Below are positions 28,001 through 37,095 of a DNA stretch of 64,000 nucleotides, piece after piece (position 1 is the first letter of the stretch; every line of letters begins with the position of its first letter). The notes beneath the pieces were generated by a model. It made no database searches and was not told the DNA's origin. It was given only the letters and a program-made list of their open reading frames with translations. The DNA comes from Diaphorobacter aerolatus (lineage in GTDB: Bacteria; Pseudomonadota; Gammaproteobacteria; Burkholderiales; Burkholderiaceae_C), in contig NZ_CP060783.1 in assembly GCF_014489535.1 (NCBI RefSeq), positions 3,617,501 through 3,681,500 of the forward strand, in the 5' to 3' direction. The position numbers and the translations under genes were made by a program.

Positions 28001-28758
28001 CTATGCCGTTTTCGCGAGCACCAGCGCACGCACCTCGCTCGCCCCGGCGCGCTTGAGCAGCAGCGCGGCGGTCTGCAGCGTGGCACCGGTGGTCATCACG
28101 TCGTCGATCAACAGAATGCGGCGGCCATGGAGCACGTGCGCGCGAGGGGATCGATGGCGAATGAGGTGCGCAGGTTGCGCAGGCGCTCGCGTCGCGTGAG
28201 CCGGCTCTGGGCGGGCGTGTGGCGCAGTCGCAGCAGCACGTCGCTGCTGATCTTTTCGTTCACGCCGAGTGCCCGGGCCAGCAGCAGCGACTGGTTGAAG
28301 CCGCGTTCCGACAGGCGCTCGCGCGACAGCGGAATCGGCAGCACGAGTTGCGCATCGGCAAGACAGTCGCGCGCGGCCTCGTCACGCTGCATGAGGCTGG
28401 CCAGGGGCCGCGCCCAGCCGGGATCGCATGGCGCGAATTTGAACTGTGCGATCAGGTCGATCCACGGGTAGGCATAGTCGAGCGCGGCCAGGCAGGCATC
28501 GAGCGCCGGAGGATGAACAAGACACTCACCGCAGTGCGCGACCCCTGCCGCGACAGGTGCCGCGCAGGTGCGGCAGCGCGGGCGCGGGGCCGAAAACCGG
28601 TTCACGCACGCCGTGCAGACGCGCGCGGCGGGCCAGCCGCGGCACACGGCGCACTGGCTGGGCAGCAGTGTGCGCGCCCATGCAGCAATCGGCCCGCCGG
28701 CCTGTTGCAGCCAGGCCTTCGAAGCCGCCGAAATCCCTCTCAAGCTCGTGATTTGCAT
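28001..28758 (-). CDS. comF: ComF-family phosphoribosyltransferase-like protein (one apparent frameshift)
   Basis: The N-terminal double zinc-finger (CAVC...CTAC...CRTC...CGEC) is followed by the PRT domain with LPIPLSRERLSERGFNQS and, in the next frame, the PRPP-loop ILLIDDVMTTGATLQTA. Homologs are needed for DNA uptake (ComF/GntX). The break is near 28140 where a C was probably lost in GCGCGC(C)AC. Repair gives 252 codons ending at 28001. Start ATG 28758 leaves 26 nt to the divergent methyltransferase gene. Confidence 0.85.
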
Positions 28759-28784
28759 GGACTCCCTACAATCGCGCCTTCCCG

Positions 28785-29687
28785 ATGTCTGAACAGCAAC
28801 TGCCCCCCACCATTGACCCGATTGCCGCGCAGCGCTGGCATGCGCGCACGGCCCAGGCGTCGCCCTGGCTGCACGAAGAAGTCGCGCGCCGCATGCAGGA
28901 GCGGCTTCAGTGGATGGCGAGCCCACCGGCCAATTGGTGCGATTGGGACCCTCTCAACGGCGGTATCGAAGGTCACGCACTCGTGCAGCAGCAGTTTGCG
29001 CAGGCGGCATGCCGGATCAACGAGACCTCGTCACCGGCCGGACTGCAACGCGCGCAGCAACTGTTCGCCAAACCCTGGTGGAACCCCGGGCGCTGGTCCG
29101 GCCCCGCGCAGCAGTTTGGCAAGCCCGAGGATGCCAGCGTGCAGATGCTCTGGGCGAACATGGCCTTGCACACGGCTGCGAATCCTCAAGCCTTGATCGC
29201 GCAATGGCACAAGGCGCTGGCTACGGGCGGATACGTGATGTTTTCCTGCCTCGGCCCGGATACGGTGCGCGAGATTCACCGGCTGTATGCCGATCTTGGC
29301 TGGCCCGTCCCAGGCCATTCGATGACCGACATGCACGACTGGGGCGACATGCTGGTGCACGCCGGTTTTGCCGAGCCGGTCATGGACATGGAGCGCATCA
29401 CGCTGACCTTTGCAACCCCCGAACGCTTGCTCAGGGAGCTGCGCGAGCTGGGCCGCAACCTTCATCCGCAGCGGTTTGGGGCGCTGCGCGGACGCGGTTT
29501 CCGGCGCCGTCTGGAAGAGGCGCTGCGCGAGCGCTTGGCCGATCCCGCGCAGGACGGTCCATTGGCGCTCACGTTTGAAATCATCTACGGCCATGCCTTC
29601 AAACCCGAACCGCGCGTGAAGCTGGAGGCCAGCAGTGCCGTCTCGCTCGACGACATGCGCACGATGTTGCGTAAAGGCCGTCAGTAA
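28785..29687 (+). CDS. BioC-like SAM-dependent methyltransferase, degenerate motif I
   Basis: 300 residues, in the neighbourhood and with the outline of BioC: QRWHARTAQASPWLHEEVARRM, ALATGGYVMFSCLGPDTVREI, HDWGDMLVHAGFAEPVMDME. The SAM-binding motif I, normally a glycine-rich LDLGCGTG, reads WCDWDPLNGGIEGH here, so cofactor binding or activity may be altered. Homologs in this lineage appear to share the oddity, but this needs a search. Divergent from comF. Confidence 0.65.
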   Translation: MSEQQLPPTIDPIAAQRWHARTAQASPWLHEEVARRMQERLQWMASPPANWCDWDPLNGGIEGHALVQQQFAQAACRINETSSPAGLQRAQQLFAKPWWNPGRWSGPAQQFGKPEDASVQMLWANMALHTAANPQALIAQWHKALATGGYVMFSCLGPDTVREIHRLYADLGWPVPGHSMTDMHDWGDMLVHAGFAEPVMDMERITLTFATPERLLRELRELGRNLHPQRFGALRGRGFRRRLEEALRERLADPAQDGPLALTFEIIYGHAFKPEPRVKLEASSAVSLDDMRTMLRKGRQ

Positions 29688-30161
29688 TCGCGCAATCTTT
29701 CGGTTGCGCAGGGGCGTGTCAATGATTCCCATCAATGCACGCTACAATTCTTGGTGATTGCGGATTCGGAACTTTTGGAGTGCGGGTGACTCTTGGGCTG
29801 CCCGTTGCGAATATCTTGATGGTAGTCAAGATTCGAATGGGCGCATGCCGATTCTCCTTGGGACTAACGCGGATTGCGTGAGTTTTCCGGGGTTGGCATG
29901 CTCTGAAGGTTCGAAAAGTTTCAAGTGGGATGGGTCAAACGATCCCGCACTGAATTGCGGAGACAACAGGCTGATGGATGACGGCCTGCATTTGATGGAA
30001 ACCGGGTTCATGGGGATCTGGATCGTTGGGTTGGCCGATGACCTGTGGTTAGGGAGGCTTGCCGGATGGTCTGGTCAGCGGAATTCGCATGGCTTTGTCG
30101 ATGGTCTGACCCACGAGGACACGGCATGGGTCAAATTGAGGCTTAGAAGTAAGTGAGAACT
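29688..30161 (+). other. 474-nt leader region of coxB; possible 132-codon ORF of doubtful coding status
   Basis: A TACAAT box at 29743-29748 may be a -10 element. A frame at 29758-30156 stays open for 132 codons (starting RIRNFWSAGDSW) but has no recognisable motif, weak third-position GC, and ends just before coxB. I favour a long untranslated leader over a gene. No terminator-like stem is seen. Confidence 0.4.
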
Positions 30162-31761
30162 ATGAAGAGCATTTCCAAAAAGCTGGCTTCTATGCTGCTG
30201 GTGGCCGGGCCTGGATGGGCACAGCGGCCCACGCGGTTCAGGATCTTCCCGGTGGTCCGGCGGTCAAACAGCTCAATCTTGCGCCCCCTGTCACGCGCAT
30301 TGCGGAGGAGCAGCATTTCCTTCACTGGATGATGTTGATCATCTGTACGGTGATCTTCATCGGCGTGTTTGCCGTGATGTTCTATTCCATCTGGAAACAC
30401 CGCAAATCCAGGGGTGCGAAGGCCGCGAATTTTCATGAGTCCGTCACCGTCGAAGTGATCTGGACCATTGTTCCTTTCATCATCGTGATCCTGATGGCTC
30501 TGCCCGCCACCAAGGTGCTGGTGGCGCAGAAAGATACGACCAACGCCGACCTCACCGTGAAGGCCACCGGTTATCAGTGGAAGTGGGCTATGACTACCTC
30601 TCCGGCGAGGGCGAGGGCCTGTCGTACATCTCCACGCTCGACACCGCGCAGCGCCAGATGTCCAACAGCGGCGACGTGAGCCAGGCTCCCGTTGACTATC
30701 TGTTCAAGGTCGACAATCCGCTGGTCGTGCCCGTCAACAAGAAGGTGCGCGTGATCACCACCGCCAACGACGTGATCCACTCGTTCATGGTGCCGGCGTT
30801 CGGCGTCAAGCAGGATGCCATTCCCGGCTTCGTGCGCGACACCTGGTTCCGCGCCGAGAAGACCGGCGACTACTACGGCCAGTGCGCCGAACTGTGCGGC
30901 AAGGAACACGCCTACATGCCGATCCACGTGAAGGTGCTGTCCGCCGAGGACTACTCCAAGTGGGTCGCCGAGGAAAAGAAGAAATCCGAAGCCAAGAAGG
31001 ATGATCCGAACAAGGTCTGGGTGCTGACCGATCTGGTCGCTCGCGGCGAGAAGGTCTACGCGGCCAACTGCGCGGCCTGCCATCAGGCCAATGGCAAGGG
31101 TGCCGGCCCGATCAAGGCACTCGACGGCAGCCCGGTCGTGCTCGGCCCAACGGCAGACATGATGCACACCGTGCTCGAAGGCCGTGCCAACGGCGCCATG
31201 CCTGCCTGGAAGCAACTGAGCGACACCGACCTTGCGGCCGTGGTGACCTACACCAAGAACCATTGGAGCAACAAGACCGGAACCCTGGTGCAGCCGGCGC
31301 AGTTTGTGGCCGCGCGCGGCGGCAAGTTCCCCGAAGGCGGCGGCGCACCGGCGCCCGCTGCGGCAGCACCTGCGGCCGATTCGGCCTCGGCGGCGCCTGC
31401 TCCGGCAGCCGTGCCCGCCAGCGCGGATGTGACGGCCCAGGCCAATGGCCCGTTCCAGATTTTCTTCGAGACCGGAAAGAGCGAACTCGGCCCGGAAGCG
31501 CAGGCCGAGGCCAAGCGCGCGGCGGACTTCTGGAATGCACACAAGGATGGCAAGATCGCCCTGTCAGGATTTGTCGATTCGACCGGTTCCGCCGACGCGA
31601 ACGCCGAACTCGCCAAGAAGCGCGCCCAGGCCGTGGCCAAGGTGCTCACGGACAATGGCGTGGCCGCAGACCGCATCGAGCTGCGCAAGCCCGAGACCGT
31701 GACCGCAGGCGTTGGAGATGATCGTCAGGCGCGCCGCGTCGACGTTCTCGCCGCGCAATGA
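30162..31761 (+). CDS. coxB: Cytochrome c oxidase subunit II fused to cytochrome c and an OmpA-like domain (two apparent frameshifts)
   Basis: CuA subunit of an aa3-type (caa3-like) oxidase. A signal sequence, two membrane helices (WMMLIICTVIFIGVFAVMFY; VIWTIVPFIIVILMAL), then the cupredoxin fold with the CuA ligands in CAELCGKEHAYM (about residue 241). A class-I heme domain follows (CAACH, about residue 303), then an Ala/Pro linker and a C-terminal OmpA-like domain from about residue 430 (IFFETGKSELG; GFVDSTGSADANAELAKKRA). The fused OmpA domain is unusual. Breaks near 30208 and 30584, both GGGG read as GGG. Repair gives 533 codons. Start ATG 30162. It leads the cox cluster; coxA starts 34 nt after its stop. 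Confidence 0.9.
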
Positions 31762-31795
31762 TGAGTCCAGACAGAAGATCGATTGGAGATATCAA

Positions 31796-33424
31796 ATGAG
31801 CGCAGTACTGGACAACCACGGTCACGCCGGCGATCACGGACATGACGATCACCATGGCGCGCCGCACGGCTGGCGTCGCTGGGTGTTTGCCACCAACCAC
31901 AAGGACATCGGTACGCTGTATCTGCTGTTCTCGTTCACCATGCTGATGGTTGGCGGCATTCTGGCGATGCTGATCCGTGCCGAGCTGTTCGAGCCCGGCC
32001 TGCAACTGGTCAACCCCGAGCTGTTCAACCAGCTCACCACCATGCATGGCCTGATCATGGTGTTCGGCGCGATCATGCCGGCCTTCGTCGGCTTTGCGAA
32101 CTGGATGATTCCGCTGCAGATCGGCGCATCCGACATGGCCTTTGCGCGCATGAACAATTTCAGCTTCTGGCTGCTGATTCCTGCCGCCGCGATGCTCGTG
32201 GGTTCGTTCTTCATGCCCGGCGGCGCTCCCGCTGCGGGCTGGACGCTTTACGCTCCGCTCACGCTGCAAATGGGTCCGTCAATGGACGCCGGCATCTTTG
32301 CGATGCACATCATGGGCGCATCGTCGATCATGGGCGCGATCAACATCATCGTGACGATTTTGAACATGCGCGCTCCCGGCATGACGCTGATGAAGATGCC
32401 GATGTTCTGCTGGACCTGGCTGATCACCGCCTACCTGCTGATCGCCGTGATGCCCGTGCTGGCCGGTGCGATCACCATGACGCTGACGGACCGCCATTTC
32501 GGCACCAGCTTCTTCAACCCCGCCGGCGGCGGTGACCCGGTGATGTACCAGCACATCTTCTGGTTCTTCGGCCATCCCGAGGTCTACATCATGATCTTGC
32601 CGGCCTTCGGCATCGTCAGCCAGATCGTCCCCGCGTTCAGCCGCAAGAAGCTGTTTGGCTACGCCTCGATGGTGTATGCGACGGCATCGATCGCGATCCT
32701 GTCGTTCATCGTGTGGGCACACCACATGTTCACCACCGGCATGCCGGTGACCGGCCAGTTGTTCTTCATGTACGCGACCATGCTGATCTCGGTGCCCACC
32801 GCCGTGAAGATCTTCAACTGGGTGGCGACGATGTGGCGCGGCTCGATGACGTTCGAGACGCCGATGCTGTTCAGCGTGGGCTTCATCTTCGTGTTCACGA
32901 TGGGCGGCTTCACCGGCCTGATCCTGTCGATGGCGCCGATCGACATCCAGTTGCAGGACACCTACTACGTGGTGGCGCACTTCCACTACGTGCTGGTGGC
33001 CGGTTCGCTGTTCTCGATGTTCGCGGGTTACTACTACTGGGCACCGAAGTGGACCGGCGTGATGTATTCCGAGACACGCGGTCGCATCCACTTCTGGGGC
33101 TCGCTGATCACGTTCAACGTGACCTTCTTCCCGATGCACTTCCTGGGCCTTGCCGGCATGCCGCGTCGCTATGCCGACTACCCGATGCAGTTCGCCGACT
33201 TCAACATGCTTGCATCGATAGGCGCATTCGGCTTTGGCCTGATGCAGGTGTATTTCTTCGTCTTCGTGGTGATTCCGGCCATGCGTCACAAGGGTCCGAA
33301 GGCTCCGGCCAAGCCTTGGGAAGCAGCGGAAGGTCTGGAGTGGGAAGTTCCCTCGCCAGCACCGTTCCACACCTTCGAGAATCCACCCAAGCTCGATCCC
33401 ACGGCAACCCGCGTGATCGGCTGA
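31796..33424 (+). CDS. coxA: Cytochrome c oxidase subunit I
   Basis: Catalytic heme-copper subunit, 542 residues, 12 membrane helices. Heme a ligand His in TTMHGLIMVFG; the CuB His-Tyr pair in HPEVYIMILPAFG; CuB His pair in VWAHHMFTTG; heme ligands in VVAHFHYVLVAGS. N terminus is His-rich (NHGHAGDHGHDDHH). Start ATG 31796 behind GGAGAT; a longer frame runs back into coxB. Gene order coxB-coxA-small-ctaG-DUF2970-coxC is as usual for this lineage. Confidence 0.97.
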   Translation: MSAVLDNHGHAGDHGHDDHHGAPHGWRRWVFATNHKDIGTLYLLFSFTMLMVGGILAMLIRAELFEPGLQLVNPELFNQLTTMHGLIMVFGAIMPAFVGFANWMIPLQIGASDMAFARMNNFSFWLLIPAAAMLVGSFFMPGGAPAAGWTLYAPLTLQMGPSMDAGIFAMHIMGASSIMGAINIIVTILNMRAPGMTLMKMPMFCWTWLITAYLLIAVMPVLAGAITMTLTDRHFGTSFFNPAGGGDPVMYQHIFWFFGHPEVYIMILPAFGIVSQIVPAFSRKKLFGYASMVYATASIAILSFIVWAHHMFTTGMPVTGQLFFMYATMLISVPTAVKIFNWVATMWRGSMTFETPMLFSVGFIFVFTMGGFTGLILSMAPIDIQLQDTYYVVAHFHYVLVAGSLFSMFAGYYYWAPKWTGVMYSETRGRIHFWGSLITFNVTFFPMHFLGLAGMPRRYADYPMQFADFNMLASIGAFGFGLMQVYFFVFVVIPAMRHKGPKAPAKPWEAAEGLEWEVPSPAPFHTFENPPKLDPTATRVIG

Positions 33425-33464
33425 TCCCGGTTTTTCAAGCAGCCCGCAAGAAAGCATCGACACC

Positions 33465-33575
33465 ATGGCAACGCCCGAACAGAAGAAAGCAAACGCGCGA
33501 CTCGGCTGGATCCTCCTGTCGGTGGCCCTTGCGTTCTTCATCGGCTTCATGGTGAAGATGTCCTGGCTGCACTGA
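33465..33575 (+). CDS. Cytochrome oxidase small assembly protein
   Basis: 36 codons, starting ATPEQKKANARLGWILLS and running into one membrane helix (VALAFFIGFMVKMSWLH). Short proteins of this sequence type lie between coxA and ctaG in many betaproteobacteria. It lies 40 nt after coxA and 19 nt before ctaG. The role is inferred from position. Confidence 0.75.
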   Translation: MATPEQKKANARLGWILLSVALAFFIGFMVKMSWLH

Positions 33576-33594
33576 AAATCAGGAGATTCGAGCC

Positions 33595-34212
33595 ATGAGC
33601 ATGCGACGCGAGAACATCAGAATGGTCGGCAAGCTGGCCGTGATCACGGCTGGCATGTTCGCATTCGGCTACGTGCTCATTCCGATCTACAAGCACATCT
33701 GCGAGATCACGGGCATCAACATTCTTTCGCTCTCGGAGCGCCAGGTGCCCGGCAATGGCGCGGCTGGCAAGGATGTGAAACTGCCCCGCAACTCGCAGGT
33801 GGACTACAGCCGCACGATTACCGTCGAGTTCGACGCGAATGCGCGCGGGCCATGGCAGTTCAAGCCTGCGAAGAGTTCGATCAAGGTCCACCCGGGCGAG
33901 CTTGCCAGCGTGATGTACGAGTTTCAGAACGTGCAGGACCGACGCATGGCGGCGCAGGCAATTCCGAGTTACGCGCCACGTCAGGCAACGGCGTTCTTCA
34001 ACAAGGTCGAGTGCTTTTGCTTCAACCAGTACACGCTCGAGCCCGGCGAGAGACGCGACTGGCCGGTCACATTCGTGATCGACCCGCGCCTGTCCAAGGA
34101 CGTCACCACGATCACGCTGTCCTACACCTTCTTTGAAGTCGGCGGCAAGACTCCGGCGGCGCCGGAGTCGACGGCTGCGGTTGCGATTCCCCCAGCGGGA
34201 GGCCGCTCATGA
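33595..34212 (+). CDS. ctaG: Cytochrome c oxidase assembly protein CtaG/Cox11
   Basis: Inserts copper into CuB of subunit I. 205 residues: one N-terminal membrane helix (LAVITAGMFAFGYVLIPIY) and a periplasmic immunoglobulin-like domain with the copper-binding CFCF motif (KVECFCFNQYTLEPGE). The start has AGGAG upstream (ATG 33595). Stop overlaps the next start (ATGA at 34209). Confidence 0.95.
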   Translation: MSMRRENIRMVGKLAVITAGMFAFGYVLIPIYKHICEITGINILSLSERQVPGNGAAGKDVKLPRNSQVDYSRTITVEFDANARGPWQFKPAKSSIKVHPGELASVMYEFQNVQDRRMAAQAIPSYAPRQATAFFNKVECFCFNQYTLEPGERRDWPVTFVIDPRLSKDVTTITLSYTFFEVGGKTPAAPESTAAVAIPPAGGRS

Positions 34213-34466
34213 ACCAAGGTGCAGGAGCCACGACGATGACGAATCAGCCGCGACCCGACGAAGACAATGTGCCCGCGCACCAACGCAAGGGCTCGCTGCT
34301 GCGCACCGTGCGCGCCGTGGCCTGGTCGATGATCGGCCTGCGCAAGGGCTCGGAGTATCAGAAGGACATCGACAAGCTCAACCCGGTCCACATCATCGTG
34401 GTGGGACTGTTGGGACTGGTTCTGCTGGTCGTGGGCCTGATCGCGCTGGTGAACTGGATCGTCTGA
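34209..34466 (+). CDS. DUF2970 membrane protein
   Basis: 85 residues. RTVRAVAWSMIGLRKGSEYQKD and NPVHIIVVGLLGLVLLVVGL, with a single C-terminal helix, match this family, which is commonly found between ctaG and coxC. The start may be ATG 34209, overlapping the ctaG stop by ATGA, or ATG 34236 (MTNQPRPDED). The function is unknown; an oxidase-assembly role is inferred from position. Confidence 0.8.
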   Translation: MNQGAGATTMTNQPRPDEDNVPAHQRKGSLLRTVRAVAWSMIGLRKGSEYQKDIDKLNPVHIIVVGLLGLVLLVVGLIALVNWIV

Positions 34467-34516
34467 GAAACAACACATAACCGATCACAGAGAATTCGAG
34501 AGATACAGGAGCTGAC

Positions 34517-35398
34517 ATGAGTGCAACAACCCCGGGCACCACGCCTTATTACTACGTTCCGGCAGATTCGCGTCATCCGGTGATGGCGTCATTCGGACTG
34601 TTTCTGGTGATTCTTGGCGCGAGTCAATGGATCAACGGCCATGACTGGGGCAAATATTCGCTCTTCATCGGGCTGGTCTGGTGGCTGTTCGTACTCTGGC
34701 AGTGGTTTGGCGACGCGCGCCGCGAGAGCGAGGGCGGCCTCTACAGCACGAAGATCGATCTCTCCTACCGCTGGAGCATGAGCTGGTTCATCTTCTCCGA
34801 AGTGATGTTCTTCGGCGCATTTTTCACTGCACTGTGGTGGGCCCGTTCGCACTCGGTACCGGCGCTCGGCAGTCTCGACAACGCCTTGCTCTGGCCCGAC
34901 TTCAAGGCCGTGTGGCCCAGCGTTGCCGCGGGCGTGACCGCTGCACCCGCAGGGCTGGTCGAACCCTTCCAGACCGTCGGCCCATTCTGGCTGCCCACCA
35001 TCAACACCGCGCTGCTGCTGACCTCGGGCGTGACGCTGACGATCGCTCACCACGCGCTGCGCGAAAACCATCGCAGCAAGTGCATCACCTTCATGTGGAT
35101 CACGGTGATTCTGGGCTTCGTGTTCCTCTGCGTGCAGGGCTATGAATACTTCCACCTGTACACCGAGTTGAACCTCAAACTTAACTCCGGCATCTACGGC
35201 TCGACCTTCTACATGCTGACCGGCTTTCACGGCTTCCACGTGTTCGTGGGCATGTTGATGCTGTTCTTCATCACACTGCGCCTGATGAAGGGCGACTTCA
35301 CCGCCGAGAAGCATTTCGGCTTCGAAGGCGCTGCGTGGTACTGGCACTTTGTGGACGTGGTGTGGCTGGGGCTGTACATCCTCGTTTACTGGATGTGA
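34517..35398 (+). CDS. coxC: Cytochrome c oxidase subunit III
   Basis: 293 residues, seven membrane helices: FGLFLVILGASQWINGHDWG, FSEVMFFGAFFTALWWAR, TINTALLLTSGVTLTIAHHAL, GYEYFHLYTELNLKLNSGIYG, GFHGFHVFVGMLMLFFITLR. AAWYWHFVDVVWLGLYILVY closes the protein as in the family. RBS AGGAGCTGAC before ATG 34517. A terminator follows at 35436, closing the coxB-coxC transcript. Confidence 0.96.
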   Translation: MSATTPGTTPYYYVPADSRHPVMASFGLFLVILGASQWINGHDWGKYSLFIGLVWWLFVLWQWFGDARRESEGGLYSTKIDLSYRWSMSWFIFSEVMFFGAFFTALWWARSHSVPALGSLDNALLWPDFKAVWPSVAAGVTAAPAGLVEPFQTVGPFWLPTINTALLLTSGVTLTIAHHALRENHRSKCITFMWITVILGFVFLCVQGYEYFHLYTELNLKLNSGIYGSTFYMLTGFHGFHVFVGMLMLFFITLRLMKGDFTAEKHFGFEGAAWYWHFVDVVWLGLYILVYWM

Positions 35399-35435
35399 CG
35401 ATCGCCAACGGCGACCGTGCCATCGCAACCAAGAA

Positions 35436-35458
35436 GAGCGCCCTCGGGCGCTTTTTTT
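35436..35458 (+). terminator. Rho-independent terminator of cox operon
   Basis: AGCGCCC pairs with GGGCGCT around a TCG loop, then seven T residues. It lies about 40 nt after the coxC stop. Confidence 0.9.
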
Positions 35459-35474
35459 GTCGTGCAGAGGATCC

Positions 35475-35962
35475 CTAGATCGCTGCCCAAAGCATATGGT
35501 CGCCGTCAAACTCGCCAAAGCGCTCGGTGAACACCTCGACCTGGTTCTGCACCCTGCGCGCGCCAAATAGCTGCCGCCTGAACGAGCCTTGAAATTCGAA
35601 TTCGCGGATATGTTCGATGGCAAATTTGGGCTCGCACGCCAGGCAGGGCTCATCGGGCGAGAAGAACAACAAAACCAGCGGACTCCTGCCGAGGGGGTGG
35701 AGAGGAACCAGTCCACGTCGAGGGCTGAGGGCTGGGGTCGCAACAGCCGCGTTCTGGAACATGGAATACGCGTGCTGTCCAGGCCTTGGCCGCTTCTGGG
35801 CAGGGTGATGAGGAAGGAATGGAGTTCGCGGGCCGTCTCGCTGGCGACGGGCTGAATCTTTCCGCGACGCAGCCACTTCTGGAGATACCCCTGTTCTAGA
35901 ACCGGCCGGGCCCGTCCGGCCCGCTGCCTTGCGATTGTGTCGTTCAGAAGCTCTCGAAACAT
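35475..35962 (-). CDS. Hypothetical protein with CxxC motif (one apparent frameshift)
   Basis: The C-terminal half (PLVLLFFSPDEPCLACEPKF, AIEHIREFEFQGSFRRQLFG, FTERFGEFDGDHMLWAAI) looks genuinely coding. It contains a CLAC pair in a strand-like context. The 5' half (MFRELLNDTIARQRAGRA) lies in another frame and joins it if CCC near 35805 is CCCC, giving 162 codons. I do not recognise the family. It lies convergent with coxC and is the first of the non-cox genes between coxC and surf1. Start at 35962 is tentative. Confidence 0.5.
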
Positions 35963-36021
35963 GAGTTCAATAGGGAAGCTGCGAATGTCTCGTAGGACTT
36001 GCCGACGCGCGGCGCGGCTGC

Positions 36022-36052
36022 GAAAAAAATGACCGACCCGAAGGTCGGTCAC
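36022..36052 (-). terminator. Rho-independent terminator, minus strand
   Basis: On the minus strand, TGACCGACC pairs with GGTCGGTCA around a TTCG tetraloop, followed by seven T residues. The transcript it would end comes from the AT-rich patch at 36053-36477, where no intact minus-strand gene is seen. It may be the leftover 3' end of a lost gene; INLGISVKG followed by TGA can be read just upstream. Confidence 0.75.
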
Positions 36053-36477
36053 CTCAGCAAGTTGATACTGGAGTTTCTAAGACCGATCAACCCTTGACGC
36101 TGATACCGAGGTTGATTAGCCAAAATACAAGCCCCGGATGACCAATGTATCTAATTTTGGTATTTGAAAATAGTTAATTGTGGCTAATATTTTTGTGATT
36201 TTTATTGGGTTAGGCTAATTGATGTAGCGCAAACATAAATTTTATTAATCGGAATAACTTGACTGGTAATACACCTGAAGTAAGTCAACGCCGTGAAGGT
36301 TGACGGGTGATCAAATGTAAATAGGCAATGCGTATCGCGTCCAAACCCCATAAACTCAGACACTTCGTCGGTGAATTGGGGTAGCTCAGGATTGGTAAGA
36401 TCGGCAACTTGCGATATTGTTCAAGAGTTTGCCAAAGTAGTTGGTTTTGGTGATAGCAAATTGGAGCCGCGCGAAAA
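36053..36477. other. 425-nt AT-rich patch without a supported gene
   Basis: Clearly lower GC than the flanks (runs such as TATTTTTGTGATTTTTATTG). It lies between a terminator and a plus-strand gene. No intact reading frame or repeat stands out. It is probably residue of an inserted element. Confidence 0.5.
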
Positions 36478-36834
36478 ATGAAGGTGATTAGCGAGTCTTT
36501 GCCGAAATTGCGAGCGCCTTGTAGCCGTTCGAATAGTTTGCTGGAGGACGATCTGGACCTGGCCGTACAGCAGCAAACCTTGACGAAGATCACCATCGCC
36601 GAGACTTCCGAAGGCTTTTATCTGATCGTGCGTCTGAAATGGGCGGATCAGAAGGACTGGTATCTCTGCACGCGCCGCGACCGGACGCAGCCGCGTCTCT
36701 TCAAGGATTTGAACCGGTTGAATGAGCACCTCAAGGAGGCCTACCCGACGGAAAGTCTGGAGTTGCTGCGCAATCAGGGACTGCCGGAACCGGGTTCCGA
36801 CAAGCGCATCAGCCAGTTGGGCAAAGGCGAGTGA
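36478..36834 (+). CDS. Hypothetical 118-residue protein
   Basis: Starts at ATG 36478; a stop lies in frame 24 nt upstream. Visible segments: LEDDLDLAVQQQTLTKITI, FYLIVRLKWADQKDWYLCTR, FKDLNRLNEHLKEAYPTESL. The strand-turn-strand followed by helices suggests a small alpha/beta fold. I do not recognise it with confidence; similar small proteins occur on mobile elements, which fits the AT-rich DNA before it. It ends just ahead of the convergent DUF2909 gene. Confidence 0.55.
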   Translation: MKVISESLPKLRAPCSRSNSLLEDDLDLAVQQQTLTKITIAETSEGFYLIVRLKWADQKDWYLCTRRDRTQPRLFKDLNRLNEHLKEAYPTESLELLRNQGLPEPGSDKRISQLGKGE

Positions 36835-36850
36835 CGTGCCCGTTGGCCGG

Positions 36851-37081
36851 TCAGCCGACGCCGGTGGATCTCGGCAGGCCGGTCGGGTGGAGGTATCCGA
36901 GCTTCCATGCCAGCAGGATGCACAGAAAGAGCACAATGGAGAAGGCGACCCGGGCGGTCAACGCATAGGCCATGCGCTTGCTGCGCGAGCGGTCGTCACC
37001 TTTGCCGCGCATCATGAAGAACAGCGCGGATCCCAAGCTTGCCAGGATGGCGATGAATGCCAGGGCGACCAGAATTTTCAT
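36851..37081 (-). CDS. Twin transmembrane protein, DUF2909
   Basis: 76 residues, with two hydrophobic segments (ILVALAFIAILASLGSALFF; AFSIVLFLCILLAWKLGYL) around a basic loop RGKGDDRSRSKRMAYALTARVA, the DUF2909 pattern. This family is usually next to surf1 in betaproteobacteria, as here (divergent, 14-nt gap). Function unknown. Confidence 0.8.
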   Translation of the reverse strand: MKILVALAFIAILASLGSALFFMMRGKGDDRSRSKRMAYALTARVAFSIVLFLCILLAWKLGYLHPTGLPRSTGVG

Positions 37082-37095
37082 GGAGTCATTATCTC

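Noticed and set aside
30144-30436. Minus-strand frame over the start of coxB
   Set aside because: It lies over the coxB 5' end, whose signal and membrane helices are clear in the plus strand after adding one G.
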